NCBI RefSeq assembly: GCF_016741775.1
Contig: NZ_JAERRK010000011.1
Location: 167,401-231,400, forward strand
Reading direction: 5' to 3'
DNA from: Streptomyces actinomycinicus
Lineage (GTDB): Bacteria; Actinomycetota; Actinomycetes; Streptomycetales; Streptomycetaceae
Length of the DNA: 64,000 bases
The position numbers were made by a program, and so were the translations under genes. This document shows positions 31,197 to 40,377 of this stretch, in pieces. Below the pieces are notes generated by a model. It had not been told where the DNA came from, did not search any database, and was given only the letters and a program-made list of their open reading frames with translations. Position 1 is the first letter of the stretch, and the number at the start of each line of letters is the position of its first letter.

Positions 31197-34139
31197 CTCC
31201 GGTGTGATCAGCCCCCGGCGGTAGGCGACCGCCACCGCCTCCGTACGGCTCGCGGCGCCCAGCTTGGCCAGGATGTTGGAGACGTGCACGCTCGCCGTCT
31301 TCCCGGAGATGAACAGCTCCTCGCCGATCTGCCGGTTGCTGCGGCCCCGCGCCAGCAGCCTCAGCACGTCCTGTTCCCGCGCGGTCAGCGGCGCCTCGTC
31401 CGCGCCGGCCGGCCCGGCCCCGAGGCGCGCCCGGCGGGTCAGCGCGTCGATCCGCTCCAGCAGCGGCGCCGCGCCCAGCGCGGCCGCCGTCTCCCGGGCC
31501 AGCCGCGCCTGCTCCGCCGCCTCCGCCCGGCGGTCCACGGCCAGCAGGGCCTGCGCATACCGCAGCCGGCACCGCGCCTGCTCGTGGACATCGCCGTACC
31601 CGAACGCGGCGACCGTCCTCTCCCAGGCCGCCGGGTCCGGCCCGGACCGGGCCGTCGCCCACTCCGCCTCGGCGCGGGCCAGCCACGCCCGACCCTCCGG
31701 GCCCTGCGCAAGGACCTCCTCGTCCTGCCCGGCCGTCGCCCGTGCCAGGTCCACCAGCTCGGCCCCGAGGCCGGCCCAGCGGACCGCCTCCGCCTCCCCG
31801 TCGGCGCGGCGCCGCAGCTCCACGGCCCGGTCGGCGACCGCGGTCAGACAGAGCGCGGCCAGCCGCACCGCCACGCCCGGACGCCGCGTGGTGCCGTCAC
31901 CCAGGGCCGCGACCGTCGTCCGCAACCGCTCGACCGCCGCCGCCGGATCGCCGTCCCGCACGGCCGCGTCGGTGAGGACGATGCCCGCGACGAGCGCCCC
32001 CATCCAGTCGAACGGCCCCTCCAGCAGCGCCCGGGCCCGGTCCACGGCGGTCTCGTCACCGCGGGCGTGGGCCACGTACAGGGCGGGGCTCGTCGCGTAG
32101 GCGCCGCCCTGCGCGGGCAGCCCGGGTGCCGCCTCGGCCGCGGCCCGCACACACTCGTCCCAGCGGCCCAGCGTGTACAGCACGAGCAGCTGGAGGTAGC
32201 GCAGCTCGAGCGGGTACGCCGAGGACAGCAGGCCGGCCCGGCGGGCCCCGTCGAGCCCGTCCTCCAGCAGCGGCAGGCACTCCGCGAGGTCGCCGGCTTC
32301 GAAGGTGCCGATCGCCAGGTTGAACAGCGCGCGCATCTCCACGGGCGCGTTCCCCGCGGTGCGGGCCAGCTCCCTCGCCTGCCGCAGCCGCTCCCGGCCC
32401 CCCGGGGAACGGCGGCCACCGGCCTCGGTCACCGCCAGCGAGATCAGCAGATCGGCCCGGGCGGCGGTCACGCCCAGCTCCTCGGCGACCTGCAGCGCCC
32501 GGCGGCCGATGCGCAGCGCGGTCTCGTCCTCGCCGACCTGCCGGGCAGCCGCGACATGGGTGGCCGCCGCCCACACCCACGTGCGCGACGGCGGTTCGGC
32601 CGGGATCATCGCCAGTGCCTCGCTGCTGTACCGGAACGCCGCCGACAGGCTGTCCACGATCAGCAGGTTCCCGGCCAGCGTGTAGCGGACGCGGGCGGCC
32701 AGCTCCCCGTCGGTGTCCTCGCCGATCCCGGCGAGCGCCGCCCGGGTCAGCGAGACCGCGCGGTGGAACTCCCCGGCATGGGCCGCCGCGGCCGAGGCCC
32801 GCAGGGTCAGGGTGATCCGGTCCAGCCCCTCTCCGGCGGGCCGGTCGGCCGCCGGCACCGACGGCCACAGGTCCAGGGCGGCCTCCAGGTGCCGCAGCTC
32901 CTCGGCGGGGGCGCCCAGCCGCCGGGCGTGGCCGGCGGCCTCCAGACGAGCCGCGAGAGCCGCGGGCAGGTCGTGGCTCTCGCGGGCGTGGTGGGCGCGC
33001 TCCGCCGCCGTCTCCGCGGCCCGTCCGCGGGCCGCCAGCAGCCGGGCGTACGCACCGTGCAGCCGCGAGCGCTCACCGGGCAGCAGGTCGGCGTAGACCG
33101 CCTCGCGCGTGAGGGCGTGCCGGAAGGCGTAGGTGCCGGCGCCCCCCGGGGTGAGGAGCTGGTGCCCGACGGCTTCCCGCAGGGCCGCCTCCAGCGTGTC
33201 CTCGGGCAGCCCGGCGGCCTCGCGGAGCAGCTCGTGCTCCACGCGCCGGCCGGCCACGGCGGCGGTCCGCAGCACCTGCTGGGCGGTCTCGGACAGTTGC
33301 TCGACCCGGATGAGCAGCAGGTCGGCCAGGCCGCTGGGCACCCCGCAGGTGTCCGCGCCGGCCGCGGCCAGCAGCTCCTGCGCGTAGAACGCGTTGCCCT
33401 CCGCACGGGCCACGATGCCGTGCACGACGGCGTCGGCCAACGGGCGGTCCTCCAGGGACCGCACCAGCCGCGCGACCTCCGGGTCCGGCAGGGGACGCAG
33501 CTCCAGGCGTTCCACGGCCGGCAGCCGTACCAGCTCGGCCAGCAGCGGGCGCAGCGGGTGCCGGCGGTGCAGGTCGTCGGCGCGGTAGGAGGCGAGGACC
33601 GCGAGCCGCCGTTCCGTGCCGCCGGGCCGGTGCGGCACGCCACGGCTGAGCAGGAAGCGCAGCAGGTCCCGGGAGGACTGGTCGGCCCAGTGCAGGTCCT
33701 CCAGGACGAGCAGCAGAGGCGCCACCGCGGCCAGGTCGGCCAGCAGCCCGGCGACGTCCTCGAAGAGCCTGAGCCGCCCGTCCGGGCCGTCACCCGCGTC
33801 CGGTCCGGCGCCCAGCAGCCGGTCCGCCGCCGGGTGCGCGGCCAGGACGGCCGCGAACCGCGCGTCGGCGGCGAGCACGCCGAGGATCTCGGTGAACGGC
33901 AGGTACGGCAGGCCCACGTCCCCCAGGTCCACGCAGTGACCCGTCACCACGGTCGCCCCGGCCCGCGCCGCCCGGCCGGCCACCTCGTCCAGCAGCCGCG
34001 TCTTGCCGACGCCGGCGTCCCCGGCGATCAGCACCGCACCGGCCGCGCCGGCCCGGGCACGCTCCAGCACACCCGTGAGCCGGGCCAGTTCGTCGTCCCG
34101 GCCGATCAACGGCGCTGTGGTGAAGGCGGTCTGCGACAC
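31179..34139 (-). CDS. LAL-type LuxR-family transcriptional regulator (ATPase + TPR + HTH)
   Basis: The 986-residue protein begins with LIGRDDELARL and a Walker A, IAGDAGVGKTRLLDE. A Walker-B-like LLLVLEDLHWADQSSRDLL follows. The middle region is made of alpha-helical TPR-like repeats. The C-terminal LuxR HTH reads LTAREQDVLRLLARGRSN, RQIGEELFISGKTASVHVSN and ILAKLGAASRTEAVAVA. Such large ATP-binding LuxR (MalT-like) regulators usually activate pathway genes in response to a ligand. The start is GTG 34139. No biosynthetic cluster is adjacent, so the target is unknown; the convergent SGNH hydrolase or unlinked genes are candidates. Confidence 0.95.
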   Translation of the reverse strand: MSQTAFTTAPLIGRDDELARLTGVLERARAGAAGAVLIAGDAGVGKTRLLDEVAGRAARAGATVVTGHCVDLGDVGLPYLPFTEILGVLAADARFAAVLAAHPAADRLLGAGPDAGDGPDGRLRLFEDVAGLLADLAAVAPLLLVLEDLHWADQSSRDLLRFLLSRGVPHRPGGTERRLAVLASYRADDLHRRHPLRPLLAELVRLPAVERLELRPLPDPEVARLVRSLEDRPLADAVVHGIVARAEGNAFYAQELLAAAGADTCGVPSGLADLLLIRVEQLSETAQQVLRTAAVAGRRVEHELLREAAGLPEDTLEAALREAVGHQLLTPGGAGTYAFRHALTREAVYADLLPGERSRLHGAYARLLAARGRAAETAAERAHHARESHDLPAALAARLEAAGHARRLGAPAEELRHLEAALDLWPSVPAADRPAGEGLDRITLTLRASAAAAHAGEFHRAVSLTRAALAGIGEDTDGELAARVRYTLAGNLLIVDSLSAAFRYSSEALAMIPAEPPSRTWVWAAATHVAAARQVGEDETALRIGRRALQVAEELGVTAARADLLISLAVTEAGGRRSPGGRERLRQARELARTAGNAPVEMRALFNLAIGTFEAGDLAECLPLLEDGLDGARRAGLLSSAYPLELRYLQLLVLYTLGRWDECVRAAAEAAPGLPAQGGAYATSPALYVAHARGDETAVDRARALLEGPFDWMGALVAGIVLTDAAVRDGDPAAAVERLRTTVAALGDGTTRRPGVAVRLAALCLTAVADRAVELRRRADGEAEAVRWAGLGAELVDLARATAGQDEEVLAQGPEGRAWLARAEAEWATARSGPDPAAWERTVAAFGYGDVHEQARCRLRYAQALLAVDRRAEAAEQARLARETAAALGAAPLLERIDALTRRARLGAGPAGADEAPLTAREQDVLRLLARGRSNRQIGEELFISGKTASVHVSNILAKLGAASRTEAVAVAYRRGLITPEPAGSG

Positions 34140-34229
34140 GGCCCCATCCTGACACGCGGCACCGCCGGCGCGTCCGCCACCACCGCCCCGGCCCGCACCC
34201 CCGGCCGGCGACCGCCCAGCGGCCTCCGT

Positions 34230-34580
34230 TCAGCGCAGTGTCTGCGCCCAGTTCGCCGGTACCCGGCCGGCCGGGCCCGGGGTCGGCTGGTCGGCGGGAT
34301 GGGCGGCGGGTGGGGCGAGTTCGGGGCCGGAGGCGTACAGCTCCTCGGTGGCGTAGTTCCAGAACCAGTCCTCGCCCGGCTCGAAGCTGCGGATCACCGG
34401 GTGCCCGGTCTCCCGGTAGTGGGCGGTGGCGTGCTTGGCGGGGGAGTCGTCGCAGCAGCCGATGTGCCCGCACTGCGCGCACCGGCGCAGATGGAACCAC
34501 CAGCCGCCCGCCTCGTCGCACTCCACGCAGCCCGGACCGCTGGGCGGCACCGACGGGTCGATCGCGTCGTCGTTGCTCAT
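34230..34580 (-). CDS. UBP-type zinc-finger protein
   Basis: The 116-residue soluble protein is dominated by a ZnF-UBP domain: CVECDEAGGWWFHLRRCAQC, GHIGCCDDSPAKHATAHYRE, TGHPVIRSFEPGEDWFWNY. The Cys/His ligands and the HPVIRSF element match the eukaryotic finger that binds the free C-terminal Gly-Gly of ubiquitin. A Pro/Ala-rich tail follows. Its start overlaps the stop of the kinase gene by 4 bp (ATGA), making it the third gene of a coupled operon with the cNMP-kinase and receiver-flavoprotein. The ligand in bacteria is unknown. Confidence 0.9.
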   Translation of the reverse strand: MSNDDAIDPSVPPSGPGCVECDEAGGWWFHLRRCAQCGHIGCCDDSPAKHATAHYRETGHPVIRSFEPGEDWFWNYATEELYASGPELAPPAAHPADQPTPGPAGRVPANWAQTLR

Positions 34581-36028
34581 ACCGTCTCCTCGTCGGGCGT
34601 CTCGGCGGTCAGGGGCAGCAGCACCTGGAACCGGGTGTCGCCGGGCACCGACTCGACCCGCAGGCTGCCGTGGTGCTTGTTCACGACGATCCGCCAGGAG
34701 ATGTCCAGGCCGAGCCCGGTCCCCTCACCGACCGGTTTCGTGGTGAAGAACGGGTCGAAGATGCGGTCCTTGAATTCCGGCGGGACGCCGGGCCCGGTGT
34801 CCCTGAACTCCACCAGCAGCCGGTCGTGGTCCAGCGCCGTCCGCACGGTCAGCGTGCCCTCGCCGCCGCCGCTCTGCATGGCCGAGACGGCGTTGTCGAC
34901 GAGGTTGGTCCACACCTGGTTCAGCTCCGCCGGATAGGCGGGCACCGGCGGCAGCGTACGGTCGTACTCCTTCACGACCTCGATGCCCGGCCCGATCTTC
35001 CCGGAGAGCATCAGCAGGGTGCTCTCCAGGAGTTCGTGCACGTCCACCTCGCGGTACGGCGCCCGGTCCAGCTGCGAGTACTGCTTGGCCGCGTCGACCA
35101 GGTGCGAGATGCGGGTGGTGGAGTCCTCGATCTCGTTCATCAGCAGTTCGGTCTCGACGGTGTAGTTGAGCCAGCCGACGGCGCCCGGCAGGATCTCCCC
35201 CTCCACCGCCGCCGCGACCCGCTCCAGCCAGTCGACGTCGAGTCCGGCCTGGACGAAGGTGGGTGCCACCTGCCAGCCGTTGTCGATGCCGTGGTCCTCC
35301 AGCCAGTCGGTGAGCATGTCCTCCCGGTCGGCGGCCTCCAGCGGGCTGAGCACGGGGGCCTTCGCCACCCGCTCCGCGGTGCGCTCCTGGATCTCGATCA
35401 GATTCGCCAGACAGTCACGGGAGAAGGAGCCCTCGGCGATGATGCCGAGCTTGCGGCGCATCTTCGCGACCCGCTCGCGCAGCGTCGCGGTGGCCCGGAC
35501 GGCAGCCGCCGCGGGGTTGTTCAGCTCGTGCGTGAGCCCCGCCGACAACGAGCCCAGCGCCAGCAGCCGTTCCCGCTGCCCGATCATCGCCTGGGTGTTC
35601 TTCGCCCCGAAGAACAGACCCTCCAGCAGGTGCACGGCCATCGGGAACCACTCGCGCATGACGTCCGCGAAGAGGTCCGCCGGCAGCACGAAGAACCGGG
35701 TCGGCTCCGTGACCCGCATCGAGTTGGTGTACACCTGCCGCACCCGGTCCCCCAGGTAGGCCTGCATCGACCCCGCGTACACCCCGGGCTGCGAGGTCCG
35801 GGTGACCTCCACGTCGTCCCCGCCGACCCGGCGGTACAGCACGACCGTGCCCTCGATCATCACGAAGAAGCAGGTGGCGGGGTCACCCTCGGTGTACACC
35901 GGGCCGGGCTCGAACCGCTCCACCCGGCCCTGGCTGCACAGCCGGCCCAGCTGTTCGGGGCTCAGTTTCTCGAAGAGGAACAGCGAGCTGATCTCCTGCG
36001 GGCTGCACGGCACGACCTGCCCGCTCAC
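34577..36028 (-). CDS. Soluble histidine kinase with N-terminal cyclic-nucleotide-binding domain
   Basis: The 483-residue protein has no membrane segment. Residues 10-135 form a cNMP-binding fold (VERFEPGPVYTEGDPATCFFV, PGVYAGSMQAYLGD). A kinase core follows with the phospho-acceptor H167 in SAGLTHELNNPAAAA, N-box VWTNLVDNAVSAM, G1 DTGPGVP, F-box FDPFFTTKP and G2 GTGLGL. It should autophosphorylate under control of a cyclic nucleotide or similar ligand. The GTG start overlaps the TGA of the receiver-flavoprotein gene by 4 bp, so that protein is its obvious partner; a UBP finger gene is coupled downstream. Confidence 0.93.
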   Translation of the reverse strand: MSGQVVPCSPQEISSLFLFEKLSPEQLGRLCSQGRVERFEPGPVYTEGDPATCFFVMIEGTVVLYRRVGGDDVEVTRTSQPGVYAGSMQAYLGDRVRQVYTNSMRVTEPTRFFVLPADLFADVMREWFPMAVHLLEGLFFGAKNTQAMIGQRERLLALGSLSAGLTHELNNPAAAAVRATATLRERVAKMRRKLGIIAEGSFSRDCLANLIEIQERTAERVAKAPVLSPLEAADREDMLTDWLEDHGIDNGWQVAPTFVQAGLDVDWLERVAAAVEGEILPGAVGWLNYTVETELLMNEIEDSTTRISHLVDAAKQYSQLDRAPYREVDVHELLESTLLMLSGKIGPGIEVVKEYDRTLPPVPAYPAELNQVWTNLVDNAVSAMQSGGGEGTLTVRTALDHDRLLVEFRDTGPGVPPEFKDRIFDPFFTTKPVGEGTGLGLDISWRIVVNKHHGSLRVESVPGDTRFQVLLPLTAETPDEETV

Positions 36029-37701
36029 GACTGCTCCAGGTACCGGTGGACGAGCATCACGGCCATGGCTCCCTCTCCGACGGCGGACGCGACGCGTTTG
36101 GCGGACTCGGCGCGCGCGTCGCCCGCCACGAACACGCCGGGAATGCTGGTCTCCAGGTGGTACGGCGGCCGGTCCAGCTCCCAGCCCGCCGGCGGCCGGC
36201 CGTCGGCGGTCAGATCGGGCCCGGCCAGGATGAAGCCGCGCGGGTCGCGCAGCACGGTGTCACCGAGCCAGTCGGTCAGCGGGGCGGCGCCGATGAACAC
36301 GAACACCCACTCGGCGTCGACGCTTTCGGTCTCCCCGGTCGCCAGATCACGCAGCGTCAGCCGCTCCAGCCGCTCGCTGCCGTGCGCGGCGTCGACCACC
36401 GTCCGGCTGCGCACCGAGATGTTGGGAGCGTCGTTGATCTGCTGGATCAGGTAGTACGACATCGACGCCGCCACATCGGCCCCGCGCACCAGCAGGGTCA
36501 CCGACTTGGCGAACCGCGACAGGTACATGGCCGCCTGGCCGGCCGAGTTGGCGCCGCCGACGATGTACACGTCGTGGCCCTGGCAGGCGGTCGCCTCGGT
36601 CAGCGCCGAACCGTAGAACACCCCGCAGCCGGTCAGATCGGCGCAGCCCCGTGCTTCCAGCTGCCGGTACTGCACGCCCGTCGCCAGGATGATGCTGTGC
36701 GCCCCGATCGCCGAGCCGTCGGCGAACCGTACGATGCGGGCCGCTCCGTTGATCTCCAGCCCGGTCACCTCGCGCGCGGTCAGGATCTCGGCGCCGAACT
36801 TCGCGGCCTGGCGCCGCGCCCGGTCGGTGAGCTGGGCACCGGAGACGCCGTCCGGGAAGCCGAGGTAGTTCTCGATCCGGGAGCTCTGCCCGGCCTGTCC
36901 GCCGGTCGCCGACCGCTCCACCAGGACGGTCCTGAGCCCCTCCGAGGCCCCGTACACGGCCGCGCCCAGTCCGGCCGGGCCGCCACCGATCACGATCAGG
37001 TCGTAGAAGTCGGCCGTCGGCATGGTCGCCAGGCCCACCCGCGCGGCCAGCTCCGGCGCCTCCGGCTCCACCAGCACCGAACCGTCCGGGGTGATCACCA
37101 GCGGCAGCCGCTGCCCGTCCTGTCCGGCCGCGGTCAGCAGCCGCTGCCCCTCCGGCTCCTCCACCGAGTACCAGCGGTAGGGCACCTGGTTGCGGGCCAG
37201 GAACTCCCGTACGTCCGACGACCGCGACGACCAGCGGTGGCCCACCACCTTGGTGCTGGGCACCGGCTTGTAGGCGCCGCTGCGCCAGGCCTCCAGCAGG
37301 TCGTCCAGCACCGGATAGAGCTTCTCCTCCGGCGGGTCCCAGGGCTTGAGCAGATAGTGGTCGAGGTCGACGACGTTGATCGCGTCGATGGCCGCGTTGG
37401 TGTCCGCGTACGCGGTGAGCAGCACCCGCCGGGCCCCCGGATACACGTCGAGCGCCTGCTCCAGGAACTCGATGCCGTTCATCTGCGGCATCCGGTAGTC
37501 CGCCAGGACCACCGCCACCAGGTCGCCGCGCAGCTTCAGCTCGCGCAGCGCCTCCAGCGCGGACTCCCCGGACTCCGCGCGCACGATCCGGTACGACTCG
37601 CCGTAGCGCCGCCTGAGATCGCGGGCGACGGCACGGGATACCCCCGGATCGTCGTCCACGGTCAGGATGACGGTCCGCGCGGTCTCGCCGGCCTGTGCCA
37701 T
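36025..37701 (-). CDS. Response-regulator receiver fused to a thioredoxin-reductase-like flavoprotein
   Basis: The protein has about 558 residues. Residues 10-135 are a full receiver: acidic DDDP near 16-19, phospho-acceptor D68 (VVLADYRMPQMNG), T96 and K119 (YLLKPW). Residues about 150-225 look like a glutaredoxin-type fold, but RWSSRSSDV replaces the CxxC. From 233 comes a TrxR-like FAD/NAD(P) domain (YDLIVIGGGPAGLGAAVYGA, VYIVGGANSAGQAAMYLSRF, GVFVAGDARAESAKRVASAV). The redox-active CxxC of thioredoxin reductases is absent (CGVFYGSALTEA). The start is ATG 37701 with GGGAG in front; the open frame further upstream is not coding. It is first gene of the three-gene operon. Phosphorylation may control a flavin-based activity. 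Confidence 0.93.
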   Translation of the reverse strand: MAQAGETARTVILTVDDDPGVSRAVARDLRRRYGESYRIVRAESGESALEALRELKLRGDLVAVVLADYRMPQMNGIEFLEQALDVYPGARRVLLTAYADTNAAIDAINVVDLDHYLLKPWDPPEEKLYPVLDDLLEAWRSGAYKPVPSTKVVGHRWSSRSSDVREFLARNQVPYRWYSVEEPEGQRLLTAAGQDGQRLPLVITPDGSVLVEPEAPELAARVGLATMPTADFYDLIVIGGGPAGLGAAVYGASEGLRTVLVERSATGGQAGQSSRIENYLGFPDGVSGAQLTDRARRQAAKFGAEILTAREVTGLEINGAARIVRFADGSAIGAHSIILATGVQYRQLEARGCADLTGCGVFYGSALTEATACQGHDVYIVGGANSAGQAAMYLSRFAKSVTLLVRGADVAASMSYYLIQQINDAPNISVRSRTVVDAAHGSERLERLTLRDLATGETESVDAEWVFVFIGAAPLTDWLGDTVLRDPRGFILAGPDLTADGRPPAGWELDRPPYHLETSIPGVFVAGDARAESAKRVASAVGEGAMAVMLVHRYLEQS

Positions 37702-37820
37702 ACGTCTCCCACCCCGGGCGTCGGTCCCGCCGGCCGGTGTCGTGGGGACCACCGCACCGGTACCAGGCCATCGTATGTTCGATGGCCCGGATCCGCTCCG
37801 GTACGAGGCAGGGGCCGTGA

Positions 37821-38174
37821 TCAGCCCTGCCGCTGCCCGAGCACGCAGAACTCGTTGCCCTCGGGGTCCATCAGCGTCACCCACGGCTGCTCGCCCTGCC
37901 CGACGTCCGCGTGCCGGGCGCCGAGGGCGAGGAGCCGGGCCACCTCGGCCGCCTGGTCCTGCGGACGGAAGTCGAGGTGCAGCCGGTTCTTGACCGTCTT
38001 CTTCTCGGGTACCGCCACGAAGAGGAGCCCCGGCAGCCGCTCCGGTGCCGGCCGGATCTCGAACTCGTCGGACGAGTCGTCCACCACCGCCCAGCCCAGC
38101 GCCTCGGCCCACCAGCGGCCCAGCGCCGCCGGATCGGCCGCGTCGACGATCACTTGCTCCCATTCCAAGGTCAT
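37821..38174 (-). CDS. Single-domain VOC/glyoxalase-like protein
   Basis: The 117-residue protein has a single VOC repeat pair: EQVIVDAADPAALGRWWAEA, LGWAVVDDSSDEFEIRP, LHLDFRPQDQAAEVARLLAL and VTLMDPEGNEFCVL. This is the Glyoxalase_6-like group abundant in Streptomyces; the activity is unknown. The start is ATG 38174, taken because homology begins there. It is divergent from the UspA gene with only 60 bp between them. Confidence 0.88.
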   Translation of the reverse strand: MTLEWEQVIVDAADPAALGRWWAEALGWAVVDDSSDEFEIRPAPERLPGLLFVAVPEKKTVKNRLHLDFRPQDQAAEVARLLALGARHADVGQGEQPWVTLMDPEGNEFCVLGQRQG

Positions 38175-38234
38175 GACCGCAGCGTAGTGAAGACTGGCTC
38201 CGCAGCAGCGCGAATCCTTCGAGGAGGCCCACGG

Positions 38235-39101
38235 ATGACACGCCCGATCACGGCAGGTGTGGACGGTACCGCGGAGAGCCTGGCCGCCCTGCACTGGGCG
38301 GCCAGGGAAGCCGTACGCCGGGGGCTCCCCCTGCGGGCGGTGCACGCCTGGCGCTACGCCGAGGCACTGGCGACCGCCGACCGGGACACCCAGCACGACT
38401 GGGTCTCGCAAGGGGTGGCGGAGGCCGTGCGCACCGTCGCGGAGCAGCATCCGGAGTTGTCGGTGACCGTGGACGTCGTGGAGGGCGCGGCCGTGGAGGC
38501 GCTGGCGGGTGCGGCGGCCGGGGCCGAGATGCTGGTGCTGGGTTCGCGCGGGCACGGACCGGTCATCGGCTTCCTGCTCGGCTCGGTCGGCCAGCAGGTG
38601 ATCGCGGAGGCGGCCCGGCCCGTGGTGCTGGTGCGCGCCGGGGACCAGCCCGTGGCGGAGGCGGCCGGCCGGGACGTCGTGGTCGGTCAGCACGGCGGCC
38701 CCGAGGACAGCGCGGCGGCGCTGCGGTTCGCGTTCCGGACGGCGGCGGCCCGCGGGGCGACCGTGCGGGCGGTGCGGGCGTGGACCCTGCCGCCGGTCTT
38801 CGCCTACAGCCCCGGTTCGCTCAAGCTGCTCGACGACGCGGGCGGTCTGGAACCGTACGAGAAGCAGGCGCTGGCCGAGGCGCTCCGGCCGTGGCGGGAG
38901 CGGTTCCCGGAGGTGCCCGTGGCCGAGCACGTCGAGATGGGCAGCGCCGGCCAGGTGCTGCTGTCGATGGCCGGCCGGGCCCAGCTCATGGTCGTCGGAC
39001 GGCGGGCGCACCGGACGGCCGTGGGCGCCCGCATCGGGTCGGTCGCGCACGGGGTGCTGCACCACGCGGACTGCCCGGTGGCCGTGGTCCCGCACGAGTG
39101 A
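38235..39101 (+). CDS. Universal stress protein with two UspA domains
   Basis: The 288-residue protein comprises two tandem Usp folds. The first has ITAGVDGTAESLAALHWAA and the ATP-type loop LGSRGHGPVIGFLLGSVGQQ. The second has VVGQHGGPEDSAAALRFAF and VGRRAHRTAVGARIGSVAHG. The GxxGx9GS nucleotide motif is clear in the first and recognisable in the second. It probably binds ATP and aids survival in stasis or low oxygen. GGAGG lies upstream of ATG 38235. It ends 1 bp before the convergent DUF4032 gene. Confidence 0.94.
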   Translation: MTRPITAGVDGTAESLAALHWAAREAVRRGLPLRAVHAWRYAEALATADRDTQHDWVSQGVAEAVRTVAEQHPELSVTVDVVEGAAVEALAGAAAGAEMLVLGSRGHGPVIGFLLGSVGQQVIAEAARPVVLVRAGDQPVAEAAGRDVVVGQHGGPEDSAAALRFAFRTAAARGATVRAVRAWTLPPVFAYSPGSLKLLDDAGGLEPYEKQALAEALRPWRERFPEVPVAEHVEMGSAGQVLLSMAGRAQLMVVGRRAHRTAVGARIGSVAHGVLHHADCPVAVVPHE

Positions 39102-39102
39102 G

Positions 39103-40377
39103 CTACTCGGGGCCGGCCGGCTCCCCGGTGGTGCGGGCCCTGGGCAGGACGTTCTCGAGGTAGTCCCGTACGGCGGTGTCGAGCCCTATGTCGCGCTGGG
39201 CGCGCTCGGACAGGTACCAGCGGTGTTCGAGGAGTTCGTGGTAGATCTCCGCCGGGTCCATGGAGCCGCGCAGCTCCGGCGGCACCGCCCGTACGGCGGG
39301 CCGGAAGACGTCCCGGACCCAGCGGTGGGCCAGCACCTCGGGGCGTGCCGGACGGAGGTCCCCCGCGCGCGGGCGCAGCCGGGAGCCCGGGGCGGGATCG
39401 CCAGGGCCGTGGTCGTCCTGGGTGGCCATCCAGCTCTCCAGGTCGCCCAGCAGCCGCCGAGCCTGGTTCTCCTCGGTGTCCAGCCCGGTCAGCCTCAGCA
39501 ACTGCCGCTGGTGGTGGCCGGCGTCGACGACCTTGGGGACGAAGGTGACGCTGTCGCCGCCCGCCGAGTGCTCGATCTGCATCTCGGCCACGTCGAAACC
39601 CAGCTCGTTCAGCCGGCGGATCCGGCGTTCGATGTAGTGGTACTTGCCGGCCGGATACACCGAGGTGCGGGTCAGTTCCCGCCACAGCCCCTCGTACCGG
39701 GTGCAGATCTCGCGGCCGAACCCGACCGGGTCGACGGACGGGTGGAGTGCGCCGGACGCCTCCAGGTCCAGCAGCTCGCCGCTGATGTTCACGCGGGCCA
39801 GGTCCAGGTCGTACTCGCGCTGCCCGGGGCTGAGGCGCGGGTGCAGGTCGCCGGTCTCGGCGTCGACGAGATAGGCCGCGTAGGCGCCCGCGTCCCGCCG
39901 GAACAGGGTGTTGGACAGCGAGCAGTCGCCCCAGGCGAACCCGGCGAGGTGGAGCCGGACCAGCAGCACGGCGAGGGCGTCCATCAGCCGGTGCATGGTC
40001 GCCGGGCGCATGGTCGTCTCGAACATCGAGCGGTACGGCAGGGAGCCGCCCAGGTGCCGGGTGACGAGGGCCGGCTCCAGCGGGGCGCCGGAGCGGTCGG
40101 TGCGGCCGGTGACCACCGCGAGGGGGTCGACGGCCGGGATGCCCAGCCGGTCTAGGTCGCGCAGCAGCCGGTACTCGCGCAGGGCGGGACGCTCGGCGAG
40201 TTCCTTGACGGCGATCACCTCGTCGCCGGCGTGCGCGTACCGCACGACGTGCCGGGAGATGCCGCGCGGGAGTGGCACGAGGTATTCCTCGGGCCACTCC
40301 TCCAGGGGCGCGTCCCAGGGCAGGGCGAGCAGGAGCGCGGGGTGCTCCGGGTTCGTGGCGCTGATCTGCAAGGCCAT
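39103..40377 (-). CDS. DUF4032 family protein with kinase-like fold
   Basis: This protein of about 424 residues has a lipopolysaccharide-kinase/aminoglycoside-kinase-like N-terminal half. GFAWGDCSLSNTLFRRD resembles the catalytic loop HxDxxxxN, and YLVDAETGDLHP follows at the DFG position. A DUF4032 region comes next (RIRRLNELGFDVAEMQI, FVPKVVDAGHHQRQLLRLTG). The substrate is unknown. I prefer ATG 40377; GTG 40386 is possible. A TAGGGT box 7 nt before the ATG and no ribosome site suggest a leaderless transcript. Confidence 0.85.
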   Translation of the reverse strand: MALQISATNPEHPALLLALPWDAPLEEWPEEYLVPLPRGISRHVVRYAHAGDEVIAVKELAERPALREYRLLRDLDRLGIPAVDPLAVVTGRTDRSGAPLEPALVTRHLGGSLPYRSMFETTMRPATMHRLMDALAVLLVRLHLAGFAWGDCSLSNTLFRRDAGAYAAYLVDAETGDLHPRLSPGQREYDLDLARVNISGELLDLEASGALHPSVDPVGFGREICTRYEGLWRELTRTSVYPAGKYHYIERRIRRLNELGFDVAEMQIEHSAGGDSVTFVPKVVDAGHHQRQLLRLTGLDTEENQARRLLGDLESWMATQDDHGPGDPAPGSRLRPRAGDLRPARPEVLAHRWVRDVFRPAVRAVPPELRGSMDPAEIYHELLEHRWYLSERAQRDIGLDTAVRDYLENVLPRARTTGEPAGPE

